A DNA stretch of 64,000 nucleotides from contig CAWKDN010000001.1 in the NCBI GenBank assembly GCA_963848415.1, forward strand, positions 2,976,001-3,040,000, in the 5' to 3' direction. Shown in pieces: positions 7,946 to 15,142 of this stretch; position 1 is the first letter of the stretch, and each line of letters begins with the position of its first letter. Under the pieces are notes generated by a model. The model saw only the letters and a program-made list of their open reading frames with translations, had not been told where the DNA came from and made no database searches. This DNA comes from CAVQBC01 sp963848415. GTDB taxonomy: Bacteria; Actinomycetota; Thermoleophilia; Solirubrobacterales; Solirubrobacteraceae. A program made the position numbers and the translations under genes.

Positions 7946-8062
7946 ACCGGCATTTCCTCAGCATCGGGCCCCGTGGTGCCTCGGTGCTGTAGTTGTGCCG
8001 ACCCCACCGGCATAAGTGCAGCACCGCGGCGCGTCCACGCCCGATGCTGAGGAAATGCCGGT
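7946..8062 (+). repeat. 117-nt nested palindromic element, copy 1
   Basis: Outer arms 7946-7969 and 8039-8062 are perfect 24-bp inverted repeats; inner arms 7983-8000 and 8008-8025 pair over 18 bp with three mismatches around a 7-nt loop; both spacers are 13 nt, so the element is symmetric. All four arms are versions of one motif, CCGGCATTTCCTCAGCA, in alternating orientation. It sits between two convergent genes (glycosyltransferase end 7876, hydrolase end 8117). A second copy of the same length occurs at 60116-60232 in the opposite orientation. Confidence 0.85.
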
Positions 8063-8116
8063 GAAACCCGACCCCCTTACCAGCGGGGTTGACGTTCGCG
8101 GCAACGGGGCGGCTGT

Positions 8117-9190
8117 TCAGCCCCGCGCCGCCGCCCTGAACACCCGCAGCGCCGGCGCGCTGCGCAGCCGCCCGTCGCGCAGCCGCCGCAGCCCCGACCA
8201 CGCGAAGGAGTTGGCGCCGCCCTCCTCGGAGAGCCACGTGTACCAGACGACCTTGCCGATCCGCAGCGTCCGCCGCCGCTCGCCGAGCAGGCGCAACGCC
8301 GCCCGCAGCCGGCGCGCCTGGCCCGCGTCGGTCGTCTCGAAGCCGAGCGTCCCGCCGCGCACCTTGCCCTCGGCGGCCGGCCACGAGAGCTCGGTCAGCC
8401 ACACGGGGGTGCGCAGGTCGCGCGCCCGGCGCATCTGCCGGCGGGCCGCCTCGATCAGCCGCACGACGTTCTCGACCCGGCCGGTGTACGGGTGCAGCGC
8501 GACGGCGTCGAACGCGCCGCGCCCGCCCGCGCGGTAGATCGAGCGCAGGGCCGTGAAGCTCTCGTTCGGCAGCCCGGCCAGCACCACTCGCGCGCTGCGA
8601 TCGGCGGCCCGGATCGCCGTCGCGGCGGCCTTCAGCAGCCGGACGTAGCCCGGGGCGAAGGGCTGGACGGACCAGTAGCGCGTCAGCGACGGCTCGTTCC
8701 AGATCTGCCAGGCGCGGATCGGCGTGCGCGGGAGCTCGGGGCGCTCGCGCCACAGGCTGCCGGCCGGCCCGTAGCGGCCGACCAGCGCGGTCAGCAGGCG
8801 GGCGTACTGGGCGGGGTCGCGGGGCGGCGAGGCGGCGCCGTCGGCCGGGCGCGCCGCGGCCCAGGCCGGCGTGCGCTGGACGACCGGCAGCACCGGCAGG
8901 CGGCGGCGGGCCGCCTCGGCGACCAGCGCGTCGGTGCCCGAGAAGTCGTAGGCGCCGGCCCCGAAGGGCTCGAGCGCGTCCCAGGCGAAGGCGATCCGCA
9001 CGGTGCCGGCGCCGGCGGAGCGCATGCGGTCCCATTCGGCCGCGAAGCGCGGCGCCTGCGGGCCGGTGAGCGGGCCGTCGGCGGTCACGCCCAGCCAGCC
9101 GCGCGGCACCTGGGCCGTCGCGGCCGGCGCCGGGACGAGCAGCGCGGCGAACGTCAGCAGCGCGGTGAGCAGGAGCGAGAGGCGGGCCAT
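8117..9190 (-). CDS. Secreted glycoside hydrolase, GH-A clan (GH39/GH5-like)
   Basis: 357 residues with a clear signal peptide (MARLSLLLTALLTFAALLVP, cleavage near ATAQ). The mature part is a TIM-barrel hydrolase: WQIWNEPSL carries the Asn-Glu of the acid/base strand and VWLTELSWP the second catalytic Glu, the clan GH-A pattern. The length matches single-domain GH39-like enzymes. It may trim or remodel extracellular glycan made by the surrounding transferases; substrate unknown. ATG 9190 has a GGGAGG Shine-Dalgarno about 8-10 nt upstream, unlike many genes here that lack one. Confidence 0.85.
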   Translation of the reverse strand: MARLSLLLTALLTFAALLVPAPAATAQVPRGWLGVTADGPLTGPQAPRFAAEWDRMRSAGAGTVRIAFAWDALEPFGAGAYDFSGTDALVAEAARRRLPVLPVVQRTPAWAAARPADGAASPPRDPAQYARLLTALVGRYGPAGSLWRERPELPRTPIRAWQIWNEPSLTRYWSVQPFAPGYVRLLKAAATAIRAADRSARVVLAGLPNESFTALRSIYRAGGRGAFDAVALHPYTGRVENVVRLIEAARRQMRRARDLRTPVWLTELSWPAAEGKVRGGTLGFETTDAGQARRLRAALRLLGERRRTLRIGKVVWYTWLSEEGGANSFAWSGLRRLRDGRLRSAPALRVFRAAARG

Positions 9191-9247
9191 CGGGTCATCC
9201 TCCCAACCGCTGGTGCGGCCCGGGGTTGCGGGCTCGCGGCCGACCAA

Positions 9248-9253
9248 TACACT
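9248..9253 (+). promoter_or_regulatory. TACACT -10 box for the glycosyltransferase at 9263
   Basis: TAnnnT hexamer 9 nt before ATG 9263, with TTGCGG at 9226-9231 and a 16-bp spacer as a possible -35. Near-leaderless arrangement. Confidence 0.5.
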
Positions 9254-9262
9254 CGCGCCGGG

Positions 9263-10462
9263 ATGGGACGGACGGCGCTCGTGCACGACTTCCTGCTCGA
9301 CGTGCGCGGCGGGGAGCGGGTCTTCGCGGCCATCTGCGAGACCTGGCCGGAGGCCGACGTCTTCACCGCGGTCTACGACGAGCAGGGCACCGAGGGGCGC
9401 TTCGCCCACCGCCGCGTGCACACCTCCTACCTGCAGCGGCTCAAGCCCACGGCGCGCACCTTCCGGCCGCTGCTGCCGCTCTATCCCCACGCGGTCGAGT
9501 CCTTCGACCTGCGCGGCTACGACACCGTGATCTCGTCCTCGAGCGCCTGGGCGCACGGTGTGCTCGTCGACCCCGGGGCGGTCCACGTCTGCTACTGCCA
9601 CAACCCGTTCCGTTACGCCTGGACCGAGCGCGAGGCCACCCTGGCCGCGCGCCATCCGCTCGTGCGGCCGGTCCTGCGCACGGTGCTCGATCGCTGGCGC
9701 CAGTGGGACCGGATCGCCGCCCAGCGCGTCGACCGCTACGTGGCCAACTCCCGCACGACCGCCGCGCGCGTGCGGCGCTGCTTCGGCCGCGACGCCACCG
9801 TGCTACACCCGCCGGTCGAGCTCGAGCGCTTCGCCGCCGGCGGGCGCCAGCGCGTCGGCGAGCACTACCTGGTGCTGGCCGAGCTGATGGCCCACAAGCG
9901 CATCGACGTCGCGGTGCGCGCCTTCAATCGCCTCGGCCGCCCGCTGGTCGTCGTCGGCGACGGCCCGGAGGCGCGCCGGCTGCGCCGGCTCGCCGGGCCG
10001 ACCGTGACCTTCGTGGGCCGCGTCCCGGACGCCTGCGCGGCGGAGCTGCTGGCCTCCAGCCGGGCCCTCGTGGTCACTGCCACGGAGGAGTTCGGGATCG
10101 CCGCGGTCGAGTCGCTGGCCGCCGGCCGGCCGGTGATCGCGCTCGCCGACGGCGGCGTCCGCGAGACGGTGACCGAGGGGGAGACCGGCACGTTCTTCGC
10201 CGCCCCCGATCCGGACTCCCTCGCCGCGGCGGTCGCCGGGTTCGACGCGCTGGCGATCGACCCCGAGCGCTGCTTGGCCGCGGCCCGCCGCTTTGGCAGC
10301 GACCGCTTCCGGATCCAGCTCGCCCGCATCGTCGAGGAGGCGGTGCTGGCCGACGCCCGGCCCGCGCGGCCGGGCGGACGGGCCGTCAACGGGCTCGTCG
10401 GCGTTCAGCCGGGCCGTCGCCTCAGCACGGAGAAGGAGCCGGCCTCGGCGGCGGGCGCGTAG
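9263..10462 (+). CDS. Family 4 glycosyltransferase
   Basis: 399 residues. N-terminus MGRTALVHDFLLDVRGGERV, then CYCHNPFRYAW and RYVANSRTTAARV typical of this GT4 subgroup (WbaZ-like mannosyltransferases), and a donor domain with VVVGDGPEARRL and TEEFGIAAVESLAAGRPVIA containing the E-x7-E motif. It likely elongates a surface glycan with an NDP- or GDP-sugar. Start ATG 9263 follows a TACACT box; no Shine-Dalgarno is visible. The last 58 bp overlap the convergent membrane protein gene. Confidence 0.92.
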   Translation: MGRTALVHDFLLDVRGGERVFAAICETWPEADVFTAVYDEQGTEGRFAHRRVHTSYLQRLKPTARTFRPLLPLYPHAVESFDLRGYDTVISSSSAWAHGVLVDPGAVHVCYCHNPFRYAWTEREATLAARHPLVRPVLRTVLDRWRQWDRIAAQRVDRYVANSRTTAARVRRCFGRDATVLHPPVELERFAAGGRQRVGEHYLVLAELMAHKRIDVAVRAFNRLGRPLVVVGDGPEARRLRRLAGPTVTFVGRVPDACAAELLASSRALVVTATEEFGIAAVESLAAGRPVIALADGGVRETVTEGETGTFFAAPDPDSLAAAVAGFDALAIDPERCLAAARRFGSDRFRIQLARIVEEAVLADARPARPGGRAVNGLVGVQPGRRLSTEKEPASAAGA

Positions 10463-11970
10463 CGCTCGGCCAGGTAGGCGTCCAGGATCCGGACCCCGCT
10501 CGAGCGCCCGGCGGCGTTGGGCTCGGGCGCGGCGGTCAGCGGGCTGCGCCAGCGCACCACCACGGGCGTGCGGGTGCGCTCGAGGTCCGCGACGATCGCG
10601 CGCTGCACCGGGGCGGACGTGACCACGCCGGGCGCGGCGATGTCGTAGCGGGTGGGGTTCGAGCGATCGGCGAGCACGTAGAGCAGCGGCGCGCCGGCGG
10701 TCGCGAAGTCCGCGCGGCGCCCGGTCACGTACAGCGGCGCGCCGGGCGGCGCCGCGCGCCGGACGGCCGCCGTGACGGCTTCGAGCTCGCGCGCCTGCGC
10801 GGGCGCCACGCGGACGCCGTCGGCCACCGCGACGCGCAGCGGCACGGTGTCCTCGCGCAGTGCGAGCCACCGGCGGTCGGCGCCCTCGACCAGGGCGAAG
10901 GCGACGGCGGCGCCCGCCACCAGCGCCGGCGCCGCCCGCAGCCAGGCGCCGCGCGGCCGCGCCTCCCACGCCCACGCGGCCAGCACGCTGACCAGCACGG
11001 CGAGCGGCGCGGTGTGGAAGAGGTCGGCGCGGACGAGCAGGTAAGCGAGCATCCCGAGCGCCACGACCGCGGTGGCGAGGACCAGCGGATCGCGCCGGCG
11101 CCGCGGGTCGAGCGCGAGCCCGAGCAGCGACGCGGCGAGCCCGGTCACCAGCACGAGCGGCAGGAAGAACAGCAGCAGCGGCTCGGCGCTGTCGGCCAGG
11201 AAGCCGTGCACCGAGCCGGTGTTCAGCGGGCCGTCGTAGCGCAGCGGGAACGGCAGCGCCTGGTAGTCGCGGAAGTCGGTCAGCGGATAGTCGACCAGCA
11301 GCTCCCACGCGCTGCGCGGGCCGGCGGCGAGCACCACGGGCAGGTAGATCAGCGCCGCCACGCCCGCTGCCGCAGCCGCGAAGCGCCCGAGGCCGGCCGC
11401 CGGCGGGCGCCCTGCCAATCGCGCCAGCGCGACGCCGCCGGCGAGGGCGGCGGCGAACTCGATCCGCCACGCGGCACACAGCCCGCACAGCGCCCCCGCG
11501 AGCGCAGGCCGGCGCTCGGCGGCCAGCAGGGCGCCGAGCGCGAAGGCCAGCGCGAGCGGGAAGGGATGCGGGCCGCTCGGATAGGCCATCGCGAGCACCG
11601 AGGCCAGCCACGCCGCCAGCGCCGGCACGCCGCCCGGCCGCGCGCCGCCGCGGACCGCGAGCCGGTGGGCGAGCACGCCGACGGCGGCGTCGGCGAGCAC
11701 GCGCACGATCCGCCAGCTCAGCAGCGACGGCCCGCTCAGCGCCTCCAGGCCCGCGAGCAGGTAGGGCTGCCCGGGCGGATAGAACCACCAGAAGTCGCCG
11801 TAGGGCACCTCGCCGGCGGCGATCCGCCGCGCCGCCGCGAGCATCAGCCCCTCGTCGTTGAGCTGGACGCCTTGCAGGAGCGTGCAGCCCGAGATCAGCA
11901 GGCCGGCGGCGAACAGCGCGGCCGGCAGGGCGAGCCCCCGGTCGGCGGGGGTGGGGGGGACGCCGGCCAC
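10405..11970 (-). CDS. Multi-pass membrane protein, GT-C glycosyltransferase-like
   Basis: 521 residues with roughly ten hydrophobic segments, and a soluble C-terminal part from about residue 385. The first periplasmic loop contains NDEGLMLAAARRIAAGEVPYG followed by DFWWFYPPGQPYLLAGLEAL, the kind of acidic loop and aromatic segment seen in GT-C polyprenyl-phosphate-sugar transferases (PMT/ArnT-like). A role in transferring sugars from a lipid carrier on the outer face of the membrane is inferred. GTG 11970 lies 8 nt after a TAGCCT box that overlaps the promoter of the divergent rfbH-like gene. Confidence 0.75.
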   Translation of the reverse strand: MAGVPPTPADRGLALPAALFAAGLLISGCTLLQGVQLNDEGLMLAAARRIAAGEVPYGDFWWFYPPGQPYLLAGLEALSGPSLLSWRIVRVLADAAVGVLAHRLAVRGGARPGGVPALAAWLASVLAMAYPSGPHPFPLALAFALGALLAAERRPALAGALCGLCAAWRIEFAAALAGGVALARLAGRPPAAGLGRFAAAAAGVAALIYLPVVLAAGPRSAWELLVDYPLTDFRDYQALPFPLRYDGPLNTGSVHGFLADSAEPLLLFFLPLVLVTGLAASLLGLALDPRRRRDPLVLATAVVALGMLAYLLVRADLFHTAPLAVLVSVLAAWAWEARPRGAWLRAAPALVAGAAVAFALVEGADRRWLALREDTVPLRVAVADGVRVAPAQARELEAVTAAVRRAAPPGAPLYVTGRRADFATAGAPLLYVLADRSNPTRYDIAAPGVVTSAPVQRAIVADLERTRTPVVVRWRSPLTAAPEPNAAGRSSGVRILDAYLAERYAPAAEAGSFSVLRRRPG

Positions 11971-11977
11971 GGCGGCG

Positions 11978-11983
11978 TAGGCT
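11978..11983 (+). promoter_or_regulatory. TAGGCT -10 box of the rfbH-like gene
   Basis: Hexamer 9 nt before ATG 11993 and directly abutting ATG 11984; the spacing favours 11993 as the start. It overlaps the opposite-strand TAGCCT box at 11979-11984 by five bases. Confidence 0.5.
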
Positions 11984-11984
11984 A
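11979..11984 (-). promoter_or_regulatory. TAGCCT -10 box of the GT-C-like gene
   Basis: Minus-strand TAnnnT hexamer 8 nt before GTG 11970. Together with the plus-strand box it forms TAGGCTA, one heptamer able to serve both directions. Confidence 0.5.
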
Positions 11985-11992
11985 TGCCGCCG

Positions 11993-13312
11993 ATGCCGGG
12001 GGATGAGCTCGACGCCCTGCGCGCCGACGCCCTCGCCGCGGCGGAGCGCTACGCCCGCGCCGCCTTCGAGGCGGAGCGCCCGTTCGTGCCCGGCGAGACC
12101 ACCGTCCCGGTGTCGGGCAAGGTCATCGGCGCGCCCGAGCTGCGGGCGCTGGTCGACGCCGCGCTCGACGGCTGGCTGACCGAGGGCCGGCACGCGACGG
12201 AGTTCCGCGCGCGGCTGGCGGAGGTCACCGGGCGGCCACAGATCGCGCTGGTCGGCTCGGGCTCGCAGGCCAACCTGCTGGCCGTCGCGGCCGCCTGCTC
12301 GCACCTGCACGAGCGCCCACTGGTGCCCGGCGACGAGGTGATCACGCCCGCGGTCGGCTTCCCGACGACCGTCGGGCCGCTCTACCAGCACGGCCTGCGG
12401 CCCGTCTACGTCGACGTCGAGCCCGACACCTACAACCCGTCGCTCGAGGCGATCGCCGCCGCGATCGGCCCACGCACGCGCGCAGTCCTGATGGCCCACT
12501 GCCTCGGCAATCCCTTCGACGGGCCGGGGATCGAGGCGCTGTGCGCGGAGCACGACCTCGTCCTGCTCGAGGACTGCTGCGACGCGCTCGGCGCGCGCAT
12601 CGGCGGGCGCCGCGTCGGGACCTTCGGCGCGGCGGCGACCTACTCGTTCTATCCCGCCCACCACATGACCACGGGCGAGGGCGGCGCCGTGGGCAGCACC
12701 GACCCGACGTGGGGCCGAGCGGTCGGCTCGCTGCGCGAGTGGGGCCGCGACTGCTGGTGCCCGCCCGGCGTGGACGGCGTCTGCGGGCGGCGCTTCGAGG
12801 GCCGCTTCGGCGCGCTCCCCGAGGGCTACGACCACAAGTACGTCTTCTCCCACGTGGGCTACAACTTCAAGGTGACCGACCTGCAGGCGGCGCTCGGCGT
12901 CGCCCAGACCGAGCGCCTGGACGCCTTCGCCGCCATCCGGGCCGCGAACTTCGAGCGCCTACGCGCCGCGTTGGCGCCGCTCGAGGAGCACGTCGTGCTC
13001 CCGCGGTCGCTGCCGGGCGCCGAGCCGAACTGGTTCGGCTTCCCGCTGACGCTGCGCCACGGCGGCGCCGAGCGGCGGCGCGACCTGCAACGCCACCTGC
13101 TGGCGCGCCGGGTGGATTCGCGCCTGCTGCTGGCCGGCAACATGACGCTCCAGCCGGGCTTCCAGGGCCTCGATCACCGCCTGGCGAGCCCGTTGCCGGT
13201 GTCCGACCGGATCACCGCAGGCGCGATCTGGATCGGCTGCCACCAACAGCTCAGCCCGGCCATGATCGATTGGGCCGTGGCCGGCGTAACCAATTACCTG
13301 CTCGAACGTTGA
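11993..13312 (+). CDS. rfbH: RfbH-like CDP-4-keto-6-deoxy-D-glucose 3-dehydratase (PMP and [2Fe-2S] dependent)
   Basis: Removes the C3 hydroxyl of a 4-keto-6-deoxy nucleotide sugar on the route to 3,6-dideoxyhexoses. The 439-residue fold is that of DegT/AspC-type sugar aminotransferases, but the PLP lysine position reads SFYPAHHMTTGEGGA, with His in place of Lys as in E1 dehydratases. Cysteines for the [2Fe-2S] cluster are present: CC in LLEDCC and the C-x-C-x7-C group in DCWCPPGVDGVC. ATG 11993 is preferred to 11984 because of the promoter position. No reductase partner (E3) or CDP-glucose genes are in the window, so the pathway must be completed elsewhere. Confidence 0.9.
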   Translation: MPGDELDALRADALAAAERYARAAFEAERPFVPGETTVPVSGKVIGAPELRALVDAALDGWLTEGRHATEFRARLAEVTGRPQIALVGSGSQANLLAVAAACSHLHERPLVPGDEVITPAVGFPTTVGPLYQHGLRPVYVDVEPDTYNPSLEAIAAAIGPRTRAVLMAHCLGNPFDGPGIEALCAEHDLVLLEDCCDALGARIGGRRVGTFGAAATYSFYPAHHMTTGEGGAVGSTDPTWGRAVGSLREWGRDCWCPPGVDGVCGRRFEGRFGALPEGYDHKYVFSHVGYNFKVTDLQAALGVAQTERLDAFAAIRAANFERLRAALAPLEEHVVLPRSLPGAEPNWFGFPLTLRHGGAERRRDLQRHLLARRVDSRLLLAGNMTLQPGFQGLDHRLASPLPVSDRITAGAIWIGCHQQLSPAMIDWAVAGVTNYLLER

Positions 13313-13461
13313 TGTAGGTGGAGTCAGGCGCCCGGGTCGTTCCCTCCCGAACGGAGGGGGCAGAGCAGGTGGGCGCGAATGTTCCCCTTAGAAGTGTCGC
13401 GCACCCTTTGCCACAGGTGCGCGAGCGCGACCGCAGGCCGACAGAGACGCAGCCGGCCTGG

Positions 13462-13490
13462 TTGCATCGGCAACCAGTTTAGCCTATAAT
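13462..13490 (+). promoter_or_regulatory. Consensus sigma-70 promoter of the sigma factor gene
   Basis: TTGCAT at 13462-13467 and TATAAT at 13485-13490 with a 17-bp spacer. Predicted transcription start near 13497. This is the only near-perfect -35/-10 pair noticed in the window. Confidence 0.8.
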
Positions 13491-13516
13491 TCCTACTTCA
13501 CGAGTTGGACTTGAAA

Positions 13517-14410
13517 ATGAAAGGACCCACGACGACAACTGCAACCAACACTCCCCGTCCGAAGCGAGAGGCGGAGCACGAGGCCGACCCCACCCTCGAC
13601 TCACTGCAGCTGCTGCTGCGGGAGGCGGGTCGCTACCCCCTGCTCAGGCCGGACGAGGAGATCGAGTTGGCGAAGCGGATCGAGCGCGGCGACCTCGCTG
13701 CGAAGGACCGCATGATCAACTCGAACCTCCGTCTGGTCGTCGCGAACGCGCGGCGGTACCAGGGCCAGGGCCTCGCGCTCGGCGATCTCATCCAGGAGGG
13801 CATGCTGGGGCTCATCCGCGCGGTCGAGAAGTTCGACTGGCGCAAGGGCTTCCGGTTCTCGACCTACGCCACCCTGTGGATCCGTCAGGCGATCCAGCGC
13901 GGGCTGGAGAACACCAGCCGCACGATCCGCCTGCCGGTCCACGTCGCCCAGCGTTCCCGCAAGGTCGGGCGCGTGGAGCGCGAGCTGACGACCAAGCTCG
14001 GTCACGAGCCCACCGACGAGGAGATCGCCATGGCGGCTGACCTCCCGCTCGAGGAAGTCATCGAGATCCGCAAGGCGGACAAGGCGGTCGTCTCCCTCGA
14101 CAAGCCGGTCGGCGACGACGGCGACACCTCGCTCGGCGAGCTGCTGTCGCTCGAGACGCGGGCCGTGCACGACGAGGTCGCGGACAACCTCCGCTCCGAG
14201 ACGCTGCTCAGCGCGATCGCGGACCTGCCCGAGGCCGAGCGCAACGTCATCGAGATGCGCTTCGGCGCCGGTGACCAGGAGCCGCAGACGCTCAGCCAGG
14301 CGGGCAAGAAGCTCGGTGTCTCCACCGAGCGGGCGCGCCAGATCGAGGAGCGCGCGCTGCGCCGGCTCAGCCAGCGGCCCGAGCTGATGGCCATGCGCGA
14401 GGCCGCCTAG
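13517..14410 (+). CDS. RNA polymerase sigma factor, RpoD/SigA-like, short form
   Basis: 297-residue sigma-70 family protein without a long region 1.1. Region 1.2 begins near DPTLDSLQLLLREAG; region 2 includes NLRLVVANARRYQGQGLALG and the -10-binding FSTYATLWIRQAIQRGLENT; region 3 has TRTIRLPVHVAQ-like sequence (SRTIRLPVHVAQ); region 4 ends with the helix-turn-helix LGVSTERARQIEERALRRL. Length fits a primary-like or group 2 sigma. ATG 13517 is chosen; TTG 13505 is in frame and would add four residues. It has its own consensus promoter and is followed by two strong hairpins. Whether it is the housekeeping sigma cannot be decided here. Confidence 0.93.
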   Translation: MKGPTTTTATNTPRPKREAEHEADPTLDSLQLLLREAGRYPLLRPDEEIELAKRIERGDLAAKDRMINSNLRLVVANARRYQGQGLALGDLIQEGMLGLIRAVEKFDWRKGFRFSTYATLWIRQAIQRGLENTSRTIRLPVHVAQRSRKVGRVERELTTKLGHEPTDEEIAMAADLPLEEVIEIRKADKAVVSLDKPVGDDGDTSLGELLSLETRAVHDEVADNLRSETLLSAIADLPEAERNVIEMRFGAGDQEPQTLSQAGKKLGVSTERARQIEERALRRLSQRPELMAMREAA

Positions 14411-14417
14411 CGCGGTC

Positions 14418-14443
14418 CGGGCGAGGGCTTTCGCCCTCGCCCG
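14418..14443. terminator. Hairpin after the sigma factor gene
   Basis: Perfect 11-bp stem (14418-14428 with 14433-14443) and a TTTC loop, 8 nt past the stop. No T-run follows, so it may act with the next hairpin. Confidence 0.6.
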
Positions 14444-14461
14444 CACGACCCCAGAAGTTCT

Positions 14462-14493
14462 CGACGGCCCCGGGCGCCAGCCCGGGGCCGTCG
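14462..14493. terminator. Bidirectional hairpin between convergent genes
   Basis: Perfect 14-bp stem (14462-14475 with 14480-14493), loop GCCA, located between the sigma gene and the convergent lipoprotein gene that stops at 14495. Likely terminator for one or both directions; the tail is only weakly T-rich. Confidence 0.6.
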
Positions 14494-14494
14494 T

Positions 14495-15142
14495 CTATTC
14501 CGGGCCGACGTCGCCCGAGCCGGTGGTGCTCGAGCGCAGGCGCGGGGTGCCACGGTAGGAGAGGTCGCCGGACCCCTGCGTCGTGGCGTCCAGGGAGTCG
14601 CGCGCGTTGACGCGGACGTCGCCGGAGCCCTGCAGGCTCACGCGGACGCGCCGGGCCACCAGCTCGACCAGGTCGGCGTCGCCGGAGCCCTGCAGATCGA
14701 CGTCGAGCGCCGCCACGCGGCCGCCGGCCTCCACGTCGCCGGAGCCCTGGAGGTCGATCCGCATGCGTCCGCCGTCCAGGCCCGAGAGGCGGAGATCGCC
14801 CGACCCCCGGCCGGCGACGCTCGCGAGCCGCGGGACCGTCACGTCGACCCGCGCGCCGTCGAAGCCGTCCGGGCCGATCACGATGCCGCGGTCGCGCGTG
14901 CTGACGATCAACGTGCCGTCGTCGACCTCCGTCTCCACGTCGTCGATGACCTTCTCGCCTGCCCGCACGGTGACCGTGGCGGCGGGGCCGACCCGGACCG
15001 CGACGTCGATCGACCCTTCGGCCTGGACGCGGGTGAAGTCCCCGGCCCGCCGCTCCTGCACGACCTCGGGGCCCGAGCCGCAGCCCGCGGCGGCCAGGGC
15101 GACGACGACGAGCGCGAGCCCGGGCCCGAGGATCCGGGTCAC
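14495..15142 (-). CDS. DUF2807 (head GIN domain) lipoprotein
   Basis: 215 residues. An N-terminal lipoprotein signal is visible (VTRILGPGLALVVVALAAAG, then the Cys of a lipobox AAGC at about residue 21). The rest is a DUF2807 domain with regularly spaced QGSGD-type repeats (GRGSGDLRL, LQGSGDVEA, LQGSGDADL, LQGSGDVRV, TQGSGDLSY, TGSGDVG), predicted to form a beta-solenoid outside the membrane. Function of the family is not established. Its GTG start overlaps the stop of the histidine kinase gene, so it may be linked to envelope sensing. Confidence 0.85.
   Translation of the reverse strand: MTRILGPGLALVVVALAAAGCGSGPEVVQERRAGDFTRVQAEGSIDVAVRVGPAATVTVRAGEKVIDDVETEVDDGTLIVSTRDRGIVIGPDGFDGARVDVTVPRLASVAGRGSGDLRLSGLDGGRMRIDLQGSGDVEAGGRVAALDVDLQGSGDADLVELVARRVRVSLQGSGDVRVNARDSLDATTQGSGDLSYRGTPRLRSSTTGSGDVGPE

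Noticed and set aside
9226..12006. 926-codon plus-strand frame through two glycan genes
   Set aside because: Covers one glycosyltransferase in the wrong frame and the antisense of the next gene; translation is Arg/Ala/Pro/Gly-rich without domains.
13376..13390. GCGAATGTTC resembling part of an SOS box upstream of the sigma gene
   Set aside because: Does not form the full 14-bp palindrome of a Gram-positive LexA site.
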